From: Anaspis maculata
Lineage: Eukaryota; Arthropoda; Insecta; Coleoptera; Scraptiidae
DNA length: 64,000 nucleotides
Assembly (NCBI GenBank): GCA_949128115.1
Contig: OX421964.1
Coordinates: 18,438,892 to 18,502,891, forward strand
Direction: 5' to 3'
Part shown: in pieces, positions 1 to 11,430 of the stretch
Layout: every line of letters starts with the position of its first letter
Position numbering within the stretch: position 1 is the first letter of the stretch
Notes under the pieces: model-generated
What the model saw: only the letters and a program-made list of their open reading frames with translations
What the model was told of the DNA's origin: nothing
Databases searched by the model: none
Made by a program: the position numbers and the translations under genes

Positions 1-160
1 CTTGAACTCAAAATTTGTGTCTTTTTCAAGCTTCGAATGTCCGACTTTATTAGATAATTACCAGTTTGAACTTGCAAAATCATAGATTATCTAGGGAATT
101 CCTACTTTATCTCGGAATTCAGTCTTGAAATAAAATCACAAGCGTGTGTCAAATCTGAGT
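1..160. repeat. Degenerate short-unit satellite, window-edge fragment
   Basis: Short phrases such as 'gaattcctactttatctcgg' and 'cttgaactcaaaa' recur with small changes. They match the style and vocabulary of the 3-kb block at 46,030-49,060 (alternating 'gaaattctgag', 'gactttatctcgg', 'ttcagactcaaactc'). The copy runs off the left edge of the window, so its true length is unknown. No open frame is conserved, which argues against coding. Confidence 0.6.
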
Positions 161-3039
161 TGATAATATTATGTTCAATTATAGAATTAACATGAATGAA
201 TTTCGCAGAAAAATCTCACCTTTTCGAAGAAGCAGATACACAAAAAAAACAAGAGGCCGTTTCGAGATGGTTTCCAAGAAAATAATCACAAAAAACCTGC
301 AATTTGTTTTAGAGAAGTTGTGGTAGTTCGAAAATTGAACTATTCGACACACCTGTTCTTCTTAGAATTTTATGGGCTCCAGAATGGACGTATCACCAAG
401 TAATCTTCTGTTATTTGCGAAGTTATTTGTCAAAAAAATTCATCTGTTCAAAAAATGAACATATTTCCAATTAATTGATCCTTAAAAGGACGGTATGCAT
501 AGATATCATTGTCTCAGATTCACGTTTCTCATATAAATAGAACTAGTATAGCTTGAAGTTCAATTGACGCACTTTCATGAAGTTGGCAACAGCCCCGCGG
601 TAACTGGTGTCAAAGACGAAAGAAGTCCTTATTTCCTATTTCCGTTTACACAAATAATAACGCAATACTAAGGGAATACGCAAACGGTCTTAGACATATT
701 CTATCGTAAGACAAAGTGAATTCTCATTTTCAAATGTGGAATAAATTACGATTGTCTTTGAGGACCTTTACCGGCCGATAATTGCTAAACAAAACACTGA
801 ACACCGAAGCAGCGCAGCAGTCCATCAAGTGCCATTACTTCTTCAACAAACCGAAAAATCACAAAAGCAAACAGGCCATTATCGCGCAAGCCGATATTTA
901 AAACGTTTTTTTTTTATACTTTTCATATCCCACAGCTAATTGAGATCGCGCTTTTATGCTCATCAAACGTATTGACACAAGTGCAAAAAAAAATGCTTGG
1001 ACGATTAACATCCCGATGTTAATTTATGCTCATTGAACACACGACACCAATAAAGCGTAATTTGTTCTTTGACTTATTTGGCATATATAATAGCTCTGGT
1101 TCTGACGCAAAAAAAATACAAAAATTGCGAGTTTGTAATTACGGATAATTCCACCGCAATGATTATAATCGGTGGGTGATGGCATCCGTGAATCCTCCTC
1201 GTCGCGTCCTTCTTCTCCTCCCAGATGATATTAGTGTGTTTGTAGACCATAACGTTTATTCGCGATGCTTAATTAAATTTTTCTCTTGCTGGGCTGCTGC
1301 CGGCTGGCTTCTTCCCATCTGAAGAAACGCCGACGGACTAACAGTCGCTAATGCACACCTACTGTGTAACTAATGATAATTTGTACTTTATTACGCTAGG
1401 ATATACTAACTAATAGGTGGAGCCGCATTTTTTGAAGATATAACGAGATAAAACGTCCATGATGATAACAATCATGATGGTTGATTAGAAAATCTGCTTT
1501 CTAAGCACAAGTATACCGGGTGAGCTGAAAAACTGACCGGGCACTACCCACCGACATGCGTTCCGTTTACACAACTTGCGAATAAAAAGATTTGTGCCTG
1601 GGATACAATGGAAAAATATGTTCTTAGGTAATCGTCACGATTTTGTTTGGCCACTCGTCCTAAATCAGTATAGTTCAGATTTCTCGGCTGATTTCTAAAC
1701 TCCTAGCTTGCCGTGGTGGAGCCGGTGACAGCTATAGTTGAGAGAAAACTCATCCTTCATTTCGTAAGGTTCAGCGCTTTACTGACTATTGAAGTCTCCA
1801 CCAAAGCACTACCACAATAATTATTGTTCATTGGATAGGTCTTTAGAAAAACATATCTCTAGTTCTCTAGTTTGTAATCTCATCAGAGCAATTGTTATTC
1901 GTCTTCTTGTCCTATTTTTCAGAAATTGCACGACAAGCCATAAGTTCCACGAATCCAAAGCCAACGGATGAAACAGCCACGAAACATCAAAGCGCGATAA
2001 TTTCGTTCTGGCGCGCTTCCATGGTCTTTTTGCGCTGACTCAGCTTCTCGAATCGGAATGCGAAACATTAAATTAACGACAAAAGCCAATCAAAGCTTAA
2101 TTGCCTTTTTTTTGTCAACCCATTATGCGCACCCAAATCAATTGAAATAACGTTCAGCATGCCGTTTTGTTCAAGCCGTATAACGAGATTTGACGTGCGC
2201 GTAAGCTCCGCCATTAGATTTTATTATATTTATTCCCGGAACGAAAACTCTACATTGTGCCCGCTCCATTTCTGCATTTCCCCGAATCCACTACAATGGC
2301 CTGTGTTAATTCGGCAATTTCAAGCCCGTTTTGTGCGCGTGAATTGAATAATTAATTCAATTTTTCATATAATATACAATTTAGGTAACTATACCTACCT
2401 GCTGTTGGTGCTCCACTCCTTGACAGTTCCTAATTATATTTCCATGCAGCAACTATACCTGGGTATGAGAAAAATTTAATTACTTTTGTTTACGCAAGCC
2501 GTAAAGATTGACGTGAAACTAAATACTTATCGTAAGACGTAGAACATCGGAATCTTCAGTTTTTTTTTTGAGGTAAATTATGCACGTATTGATGAATATT
2601 AATTGATTGCCGATTATTAAAACAGGGTTATGTAAGCGCAAGCGTGAGTAAACAAAACTAACAAAAAAGCACACAGCGTAAATAACCAATAATTAATATT
2701 GAAATTATTGGGAATTGCTTCTACCAGGCTAAGATATTCGTATGCAAAACAACATATCGATACCTCGAGTTCAATGATTTTTTAATTAATTCGTACTTGC
2801 GTGCAGAAAAAACTTGTCACTACCCATTGAAACTCACTTTCTAATTTCTCATTTTTTTTTTTCAATATGCCCCGGTTAAAATCGAAACACTCTCATGTAG
2901 GAACATGTCTTCATTGATTATAGCCTTTTTATAATCTGCAGCCAAAGACAGTACTTTATATTGTTTCCACACTTTGTCACCCGCCTAGAATTCTACATCG
3001 CGTCTCCGCAGATTGCGTACCCAGTAGCATTTCGTGATT
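161..3039. other. Unassigned AT-rich non-coding DNA
   Basis: I see no coding frame with recognisable protein motifs, no RNA gene and no clear transposon end. It holds homopolymer runs and one 29-nt word at 1,531-1,559 (containing CACTACCCACCGACATGC) that recurs with two mismatches at 46,042-46,070. The composition is typical insect intergenic or intronic sequence. Confidence 0.5.
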
Positions 3040-4730
3040 TTTTCTCAGTCGTTACCTTCACGTCTTCCAGAAAGTCCTATTTCCCATTTCAAGTCCTGAA
3101 TTCGCGCCAGCCTCACCATAACATTCATCAGACGCCAAGCAACAATCGTCCAAAGATTAAGAACACCGGGCTGTAGCCAGTAACCCCGTGAATCAAGACA
3201 AATGAGCTCCGAATCGCGGCTCCTAGAGTGCGATTGATGCACTCAACGGGGTTGTGCTGGGGGTAGTACCAAGCATAGTATCAGATCGAGTACCAGATTT
3301 CACTCAAACTGAACTCTTGCATCGGGCCTTTGAATACTTTCCCCGTAAACTGGGTGCCGTTCTCACAGATTACAATCTGGGGAACTCCGTGGACTAGGAA
3401 AAATTGATTTTCAACAAACTGTACAATCTTTAAGTCAGTGGCGTTGCGTATGGCGTACAAAAGAGGGAATTTCGTAAACCAATTGGCTTCAATCAACAAA
3501 TAACAATTCCCCTGACTTGAACACGGGAACGGTCCTGTGACATGGGCTGATCTAACGTGAAATGGAAACCTGACTTTTTTTTATTGACCTATTAGCCCAA
3601 ATGGTGAGTGATTTGAAGTTTGTTATTCCACACACATGTTCTTCAGGATGTTCAGTGATTTTTTTTATAGGTCGCGAATCGCGATATCACGGTTCCACAT
3701 CATCTGTCTAAAACTTCATCAAGTCGAGCTCGTACATTCGCGAGAGAGCATCGGGGACTACATTAAGGTTACCTCTCACGTGTTTAATCTCAAAATCGAA
3801 TAGAGATAAGCTCGTTATCCACCTGGCCAAACGGCCAGTGAGTTCTTTCAAACTAAAAAGCTACGTTAGCGAAGAATGAACTGTCAATAAAAGAAAACGC
3901 TGCATTTCAATAAAAGGGCGAAATCGCATTACGAAAAACATAATTGCTAAAGCCTCTTCGTCACGGAATAATTTCTTTCTGTCTGGGAAAGTGTGCCGCT
4001 CACCTAAGCTACAACCCTTTTTTGATCATTCACCATTCCTTGATTCTCTCAGGGTTTCACGCAGACCATCACCATTCACAAAATATTCTGGATATTTTAT
4101 GCCTTTTCAACAAAATTTACACTCAGACGAAAGATAGGATCACCTAACTTGGGTAGGTTTACAGTCAATCCGGCCTCACTTGGTCCTTCGGCAACTTCAG
4201 AAAACAGTTGTTGGTGCTCCGCAAAGGTGACAGATGTCATGAATATGTCGTCTAGATATGTGAAAAAAATTAATTACATTTAGGGCCAAAAATAGCATCC
4301 ACTAGTTATTCAAGCCAAAAGATGAAACACAAATATGAAAAAATCTCGTCCTGAGACGAAAAATTGACGTTTTCCTCAACTTGACGAGTCTAAAGGAATT
4401 TGCCAATAGGCACTCCTCAAGTCGATGGACCTGAAATACTTAGCATCACCCAACATGCTTAGAATACGATCAATTTTCAATTTTCAAAAAGTTAAATTTT
4501 CTTCTGTCGAAACAAAATCGGTATTCCTCCTAAGTGGCCTTGGACACCATCAGCACAAGTTATTTATAATTACTACGTGGGGGTTCGACAACACCTAGTG
4601 CCAACATCCCATCAAGTTCTGAATCCAATTTTTCCCATATAAACGGTCAGAGAGGTTCCTACAAACGCAACATTGATTTGCTCTGTTACTGTGTTTGTAC
4701 AAGAATTTGGTCAGAACTATCAAGCTACCG
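3040..4730 (-). pseudogene. pol: Ty3/gypsy retrotransposon pol remnant (RT - RNase H - integrase)
   Basis: Read on the minus strand, the order is reverse transcriptase, RNase H, integrase, the domain order of Ty3/gypsy elements. Visible pieces: the RT N-terminal block 'ELDGMLALGVVEPPRSNY' near 4,620; the RT active site YLDD near 4,250; the RNase H/tether end 'GNLNVVPDALSR' near 3,750; integrase core 'GVPQIVICENGTQFTGK' (about 3,340-3,400); then 'YYPQHNPVE' and 'INRTLGAAIRSSF' near 3,240, where E is the last catalytic acid. Stops and frameshifts separate the pieces, so no functional polyprotein can be made. The RNase H-integrase gap contains further stops. No LTR pair was found. Confidence 0.85.
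3281..3499 (-). pseudogene. Integrase core fragment of the gypsy remnant
   Basis: This 72-codon open piece lies inside the gypsy remnant and carries the integrase catalytic core around the second acidic residue, here ENGTQF where most gypsy integrases have DNG.QF, so the aspartate is replaced by glutamate. The frame ends in a stop just before 'YYPQHNPVE', which continues in the same frame downstream. That shows the stop is a nonsense mutation inside the domain and not a natural C-terminus. Confidence 0.75.
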
Positions 4731-4759
4731 TTGTCACTGTTGAAAAAAAGTCTGGTAAA

Positions 4760-5360
4760 ACAGTTTCATTCAAATGCTAATATCCAAAAGTCTGGTTGTG
4801 GAACCGCCAAACTTTTCGGCGAGTATCCAGGGATGTAAATATTTTTTTGTTCTGAACGTACTTTTATTAGGGAACTCAGGACCTAAATGAAAAACTGAAA
4901 AAAGGTTCATCAGGGCCAAACGACACTTGAAAGTAATTCTGTAGGATTCCAAATAGCACATAAAAATACACGGGGGCTCACTCGAGCCAAGAAGACACAA
5001 AGTGTCCCAACAGGGCTCTTAAAACTTACTCATTGAGCACAAGAGAGCTTTATATGTTCCAGAAATTCACAAAATATCAAGAGGGCTCATCAAAGCTTCG
5101 AAGACATTTAAAGACATAAGGAATTCTCGCTGTCTCGTGAGACTGACCAATACAGAAAAACACAACGGGGCTTATTGGAGTTCCAAAGGCCATGGAAAAA
5201 ACACCAGGGAGCTTAGCAGAGCCTAAAACGACAATATATAGGCACAATGCGGCTTGATAACACAAAAAGGCACGAAGCTTAGGTACTGGAGTTCCAAGAG
5301 TTTCTCTTTTTTCTTTTTCTCTGCTAGTTCTTGGAACTGCTATTGTGATGTAATCCACTT
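4760..5360. repeat. Imperfect 40-80-nt repeats with GGGCTC/GGAGCTTAGCAGAGCC-like heads
   Basis: Blocks starting 'gggggctcactcgagcc', 'agggctcatcaaagctt', 'cggggcttattggagtt', 'gggagcttagcagagcc' and 'gcggcttgataacac' follow one another at uneven spacing, each followed by an A-rich piece. Minus-strand frames over this stretch are probably accidental. It adjoins the gypsy pol remnant on the upstream side of pol, so a gag or leader origin is possible but no gag motif is visible. Confidence 0.4.
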
Positions 5361-6330
5361 TTCAACGCAATTTTCGCTGTGATCGTCGTTCCCCCCCTCT
5401 TTTCCTACGGACCCTACGTCTTGAGTTCTTTGTTCTAGAAAAGAACGGAAATCAGGGGAAGCTGCTGTAAATTCAATTAAACACGGATCAATGAACTAAT
5501 AAATTGGATTTCAATATTTCTTTCAACTTGCCAGCAATGTTCAAATGAATTTGTCTTATCTCTCAAAAAACACCTGACACAAGAATATTGGCGGCAATGA
5601 CAAAATGACACACAAATAAAACAAAAAATCGATCAAATCAATCCAAGAATAATACAACAAAACACGAAAGTAAATAGATAAAATATAACAAAAATAATGA
5701 AACATGTCACACTGTCAGTAAAAGGAGAAAGGAAGAGTGACAGATTCAAAAACAGACACCTAGGGAAAGAACTCGCCAAAGAAACCCCTGTGTACAGTCT
5801 GGTGTCTCCTCAACAAAATTACAAAAGAACTTTGTGCAGGGATCGTCAACATTTTTGCTAAAGCTCATTGAATCCCCCCGCAATGCCAAGTTTCGCTTCG
5901 CTTGTTTTGCTTGCTTCGCTTCGCTTCGCCATGCAATAATAATTTACGCTTCGCAATTCAGTTTACACATACAACTCTCTTTCACAAACTCACACATACA
6001 AAACTGAAGAACATTAGTAGACAATTATACAAAAATACCACAATCAACCAGACGAGACGTTGGACGAGAGGGATGATGTCCCTTGGGTTCGACTTTCACA
6101 TACATATACAAGATTATACAAACTACGAAAATGTTATTTTGTGTCGCAAAACCCACCAAGGCCTTTTCAGTCTCACTAGCGCAATTTCAATGAGCATCGA
6201 CAAAATGAAATACGGTCTGCTGTTCCGATTGTGAATAATGTGGCATGAGAGGCACAAAGTGACACGAGTTCTAATCAATAAATCAAACGGATCAAAATAT
6301 TGACATAAAATCTCAAGTGAAACAGAGAAT
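5361..6330. other. Non-coding stretch with a CGCTTCG-rich patch
   Basis: Nothing recognisable apart from a short simple repeat at about 5,890-5,935 (repeated 'gcttcgctt') and A-rich runs. The 110-codon plus frame starting inside the simple repeat shows no protein motif and is treated as chance. Confidence 0.45.
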
Positions 6331-6520
6331 TTCTTTATTTTTTTTATTTAATTGTCTTATTTCACGAGGCGGCATTCAGCTATAAGCTGCTCTACCATGC
6401 AACCTCGGGGACAGCACAAAATATCCATGGATGAAGTAGGATTCGAACCCACACAGGGCAGCGCGAATGGTTTGGCTTGCCATCACCTGTACCACTCGGC
6501 TACCACCGCTCCCAAGTATC
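6331..6520 (-). mobile_element. tRNA-derived SINE, copy 1
   Basis: On the minus strand it has a tRNA-like head with an A box 'GGTAGCCGAGTGGTACAG' and a B box 'GGGTTCGAATCC' about 45 nt later, then a body 'GTCCCCGAGGTTGCATGG' and 'AGCTGAATGCCGCCTCG', and an A/T-rich tail (AAATAAAAAAAATAAAG). The same head, body and tail are present on the plus strand at 10,481-10,668. The A/B boxes are RNA polymerase III internal promoter elements. It is not a functional tRNA: there is no foldable acceptor stem followed by a 3' end at tRNA length, and the body continues past the B box. A clear target duplication was not seen. Confidence 0.8.
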
Positions 6521-8940
6521 CCAGAATCCCAAGTAACATTACAAACAAAACAGTGACGGTACGATGAAGTAACCCAAATTGCAAATAATCATCAACACCG
6601 TACAAACAATTCCAAAAACATGAGAGCATCCCCGTTATAAGAAAACACATCAAATTCAAACAAAATGGTAACCAGAAAACCATGTAGAAAGCTGAGAACA
6701 TCTAGGAAATAAATAAATAAATATAACAATAAACGAAACAGACTTGCTTTATTATTACACAAATCACAGACAGATTGGAACACCGTGGATTTCTATGAGA
6801 AACATGCATCACTAGCCGAGGTTCGGTTCGATCTCCCCCTGTCTTTGTATAGAGGTCGCAAGCGCGCCTTCTGGCTGTTTTTGTACTTCGCTCTTGCAAA
6901 TCCAACGCCCCCGGCGATACACTCGAGGTTTAAAACTATACCAGATGTTATTTTAATTGTGTGTATTTGATTTCGAGAAAGCGACAAATTTTAGCTTTAT
7001 TATTATTTATGAAAAAGTCCGTTCCCTCACATTATTTATACTGGCATTCAACTAGTCGCTACCGTTCACCGAACAGGAGAAGTTAGTGTTGCTCCTGCCA
7101 GATTCAATCCTCTTCCGAACTTCACTCCTAGACGCAAATGTGAACGAGGAAAGCTTCGAATGATATTGAGACTATAATTGTCATTCATAGCTCCAGACTT
7201 TTGAATATTTAACCGAAAATTCCTCTGTCGCGATTCAGATGAGATGTCGAGCTGTCAATTGTGTCAATGATGTAGGTATTGCAGGTGTCCGCTAGCGCTA
7301 ATTATATCAATTGGGACCAAACAAACGTTTTTAAAAATATTTTATTCACTAAGGAACGTATCTAACTCTTCTATGCTGATCTAATAATAATGCACGCTAC
7401 TACAAGGCGTTTGTATCATAATAATTCGGGAAGTGCTGATTCCGCAGTGCTGACATTGCACTGGTGCGGCGGCAGTGGCATTGATGTATTTTGCTCATCA
7501 GTACCATATCACTCTCCCCCTTATAAAAGTCTTACACGGAGCAGTTTCGAGCTCTACGGCAGGTGGCACTTTCAAATGTTAATAGCCTATTGATATGAAA
7601 TGAATGAATTGATATTGATTTGCGATTCGAAAATCATCAGAAATCAAGACAAGACGTTGTAGAGTCATTTTAGAGGCGGAAGGACGAGAACAACTTGCGA
7701 AAGCGCATAACCCACCAATGTTCGCATGCCCCAGTTTCACCCTTATTACCATAAATTATCCTACAAATTGCATACACTCTGGGAGCACCGTGTGCGTTAA
7801 CGAAGTGTTTACCATGGCACACACCGCAGTAGGTACACCCGATGGTGGGCAGATATGGGTTCAAACAAGCACGCCCAGGTGCTATCTGAAATTAATCAAA
7901 ATCAATTGTCCCTTTTATGGAATATTCCCATTAGTATATCCAATACGTCGCGTATCTCCCGGTATAACTGACCAGATAAACGCGCGTGTAATTACATTTT
8001 CTAATTTTGATGCATGCATGCCGCGAACGTTTTTTGGGCATTTTCCAAATTATATACAGCCGCCTTCCGGCGATACAGCTGCGCGCGTGTGACATCACTC
8101 CTAATGGGGGCCCGTCCCGCAACATAAATCATTTAAAAGAAGATTTTTTCTGCACCTCTCTCCTAAATCATAAAGTGCGAACAATAATAACAACAATGAT
8201 GCAGAGGCATAAAGGTATTATAGAGATTCCATATCGGTAAAGATCTGCCGACCATTAATCTTGATGGCACCCATCGCGAGGCGCATCCGCACTTTGAAGC
8301 GTACACAGAATCTCGCCAGCTCTCTTCTCTTATCCATTGCTGTGTGATATAAATGGATGGGCGTGATGCCGCGATGTCCATAAACAATATGAATTATCTA
8401 TTGACAAGAGTAGGACGCATAATAAACCGGTGCGCGGGTAAAAGAAGCACGGCAGAGAGGAGAGCAGCTCACCTGTTATTTACGGCTTTTTACCGGGGCG
8501 TAAGAGGCTGCTGTACGCTCCGATAGCCGATTTGATTGTTAGGTTGGGCGCTCGACTGCGAAGGCTGGTGCATCAAGTTCGTGGCAAGAGAGCCCCCTGC
8601 AGGTGTCCCAGGGCGTCGTGGTGCGGCCGCCGAGAGTTATGGGAGCAAATTAGAGATGTGTGATGGTTGATGGAGTACTAAAACCATTTTGAACGGTTCA
8701 CTGGGATTTCAGGCAGTCCGTTTATGCCATCAGGCTCCTCTGCACCCATTCGGACGCCTCTTTATCACCATTAGTATGTTTCGTCGGATGGGTGAGCCAA
8801 ACGCGCAAATTACAGCTTCTTGTAGAATGAAGAAATAAATCTGCCTGAGTAACTAGTGCAGATGGAACGCGCATGGTGCCCTTAGCTCTCATTTATACGT
8901 GAAATGCTTCACTCGCGAAAAGCCATTGAGACTATGTTTA
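6521..8940. other. Unassigned non-coding DNA
   Basis: No transposon protein or RNA gene is visible. A GC-richer patch at about 8,430-8,680 ('gtgcggccgccgagag') stands out from the AT-rich background and could be host regulatory or exonic DNA, but no frame there carries a recognisable domain. Overlapping frames near 7,700-8,390 on both strands have no motif support. Confidence 0.4.
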
Positions 8941-8949
8941 GCTATAGAA

Positions 8950-9060
8950 AGCGATTAGCTTCGGGCGCCACCACGCTCCAGGGACGTCCTGGCCGAAGGG
9001 TTGCATCCGCCTGGGCGATTCGAATTAACAAGCGACAGGACGGACAGGTATCAAAGGCAA
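8950..9060 (-). pseudogene. Gypsy-related fragment sharing sequence with 9,485-9,570
   Basis: 'gcgccaccacgctcc', 'ggccgaagggttgcat' and 'gcgattcgaattaa' line up with 'acgccaccacgcttc', 'ggccgaagaggtgcat' and 'gcgattcagataaa' at 9,485-9,570, which directly abuts the integrase-derived array. I infer that both come from the sequence just after the integrase core of the same gypsy family. Confidence 0.45.
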
Positions 9061-9504
9061 TCTGTAAACATACACCGGCAATTTTTTGAAGCCGCCGCAA
9101 TGTAGGCCAAAAGCGGATCTGCATGGCGTCTAGCACACTGATGCTAAAAAATACGAGCTGGGGGTAGAACTAGCTAAAGGCATTACAACCATAAAACCAG
9201 TAGGCTAAAGGCGGTTTTGGAAAATATAGTGAGGTTTTTTCTAGTTGACCGACGTCTTGAAGTACTTGAAATAGAAAGCACTGTATACACAGAAAATGGC
9301 GATAAGAGACGGTAAAAACTGCTTACTGAGCACATTCGCAACAAAAATCACAATAAAATTCTGTTTTCAACGGAAAGAGTAGGAAGTAAAAAAATTCAGG
9401 CTTAGCCTTAGTGACTACTCTCGTCTCAAACCAGCAGTATACTCTCGCGAATCTCGCAATAACGCTCCATTATCAAAAAAAAAAAGTTTGGACGCCACCA
9501 CGCT

Positions 9505-9795
9505 TCAAGAGGCGCGTTGGCCGAAGAGGTGCATTGGCGTAAGCGATTCAGATAAATGAGCAATGGGACGAAAAAATATTAGAAGTAGATAACGATGAGA
9601 TCGCTCGACGACGTTGGCTTGAGGGTGATATTTGGTCGTTTGAACTGCCCCAAGCGGTGGTTCTCCAGAAGAAAAGTGGACAGCGACTGACGAATGGCCT
9701 GTCAGTATCGAGAACCAATCTGCGGGCGACAGTAACGTCCAAGAATGATACCTGATTCTAGAATATCCTGCTTTCTTGCTGTTTGCGAGTCGCAT
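9505..9795 (-). pseudogene. Integrase fragment, downstream-most unit with post-core sequence
   Basis: An open 96-codon piece that contains 'TTKYHPQANVVERSHRYL', the block around the last catalytic glutamate of retroviral-type integrases, followed by about 30 residues absent from the other units. It is therefore the array unit that still touches the rest of the ancestral gene. Length is far below a full integrase (about 350-400 residues). Confidence 0.6.
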
Positions 9796-10349
9796 AGGAT
9801 GAGGAAATGTGAAACGGCTGGAATAATCCTCAATTAAAAGTATGAACCTATTTTCAGAGGTGAATTTTGAAGCAGGCTCAGTTAAGCGTCAGATGAGGTC
9901 GCTCGACGAGATTGGCTTGAGGGTGATATTTTGTTATTTGAACAGTCTGAAGCTGCGCTCTCCAGAATAAAAGTGAACAGCAACTGACGAATGGCCTGCA
10001 GTGTCGGAAACGAACTTACGAAAGACAGTAACGACCAAGAATAACACTTGATCCTCGAATATCCTGCAAAATGACTTGCTGCTTGCAAGTAGCGTGGGAT
10101 AGGAAAATGTAGAACGGCGGAAATAATCCTTGATTAAGAAGATGAATCTATTTCTTGAGGTGGATTTTAAAGTGGACTCAGTAAAGCATCCGATGAGATC
10201 ACTCAACGAGATTGACTTGAGGGTGGTATTTTGTCGTTTGGACTTCCCCAAGCCGTAGTTTTCTCTAGAAGAAAAGTGAACAGTGACAAACGAATGGCCT
10301 GTCAGTGTCGGAAACGAACTCACGGGGGGCAGTAACAACCAAAAATAAT

Positions 10350-10668
10350 AAACAGGTCAACACATGAAGTGGTCCACCCCAAAATTTTGCCTCATTTTGA
10401 GGGGCATATCTCGAAAAATACGTTATCGATTATTAAAATCTTTCTGGTGCCTGAAAGGGGGTCTTTTTGGCTACAAGGTATCACAGTCGTGGCCGAGTGG
10501 TATGGGTGATGGCAAGCTGACCCACTCGCGCTGCGCTGTGCGGGTTCGAATTCCGCTACATCCATAGATATTTTGTTCTGTCCCCGAGGTTGCATGGCAG
10601 CTGATAGCTGAATGTCGCCTCGTTAAATAAGTCAGTTGAATAAATATTAAATAAAATAAATAAATAAT
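10350..10668 (+). mobile_element. Insert in array unit 3, containing tRNA-derived SINE copy 2
   Basis: The array units read 'aagaataatacttgatcctcg'-like sequence at this point; here the text is split after 'aaaaataata' and resumes at 'tacttgatcctcgaa' about 320 nt later. The second half (10,481-10,668) is a SINE: A box 'GTGGCCGAGTGGTATGGG', B box 'GGGTTCGAATTCC', body 'GTCCCCGAGGTTGCATGG', AATAAATAAAT tail. The first half (10,350-10,480, 'catgaagtggtccacccc') is not found in the other SINE copy, so it is either a longer head or a separate insertion. Short A/T-rich AATAATA flanks on both sides may be the target duplication. Confidence 0.7.
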
Positions 10669-11430
10669 ATTTACTTGATCCTCGAATATCCTGCAAATTA
10701 TTTTGCTGCTTGCGGGTCGCAAAGGATAGAAAAATGTAAAACGGCTGGAACAATCCGCGATTAAAAAAATGAACCTGTTTCCTGAGGTGGATTTCGAAGC
10801 GGACTTAGTTGAGCGTCCGGTGAGATCGCTCGACAGCATTGGCTTGAGGGTGATATCTTGTCGTTTGGACGGCTCCATTTACCCCGTCAAGCCGTACTTC
10901 TCCAAAATAAAAGTGAAAAGTTACTGCTGAACGGCCTTTCAGTTTCGGAAACCAACTTACGGGGGACTGTAACGTCCAAGAATAATACTTGATCCTCGAA
11001 TATCCTGCAAATTATCTTGCTGTTTGTGGATCGCATAGGATAGGATAATGTGATGCGGCTGAAGTATTCCTCGATCAAAAAGATTAACCTTTTTCCTGAG
11101 GTGAATTTTGAAGCGGGCTCAGTTGAGCGTCCGATAAGATCGCTCGACGAGATTGGTTTGAGGGTGATATTTAGTCATTTGGACTGCCCCAAGCCGAATT
11201 CATCCAGAAAAAAAGTGAATAGTGACTGACGGACGGCCTGTCACTGTTAGAAACCAACTTACGGGGGACAGTAGCGACCAAGAATGATACTTGAACCTCA
11301 ATATTTTGCAAATTATCTTGCTGTTTTCGGATCACGTGGGATAGAAAAGTGTGAAAGGGCTGACCTAATGCTCGATTAAAATGATGAACATATATCTTGA
11401 GGTGAATTCCGAAGCGGGCTGACAGCATCG

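Larger units (their letters stand above)
9480..11430 (-). repeat. Tandem array of a ~300-bp Ty3/gypsy integrase fragment (about five units)
   Basis: A unit recurs with the word 'gagatcgctcgacga' (or a near copy) at 9,598, 9,895, 10,195, 10,822 and 11,136, a spacing of 297-314 nt once an insert in the third unit is removed. On the minus strand each unit translates to the same integrase core pieces: 'NRFIFLIEDYFSR'-like, 'SSKIICRIFEDQV', 'VPRKLVSDT' and a region matching 'KYHPQANVVERSHR'. These correspond to the first acid, the second block and the final E block of a gypsy integrase. Units differ by substitutions and small indels, so the array is old and non-functional. An amplified protein-coding fragment of this kind has become a small satellite. 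Confidence 0.8.

Noticed and set aside
10491..10560. tRNA-Ser/Leu-like gene with A and B boxes
   Set aside because: The tRNA-like part is followed by a body and A/T-rich tail shared with 6,331-6,520, so it is a SINE and not a tRNA gene.
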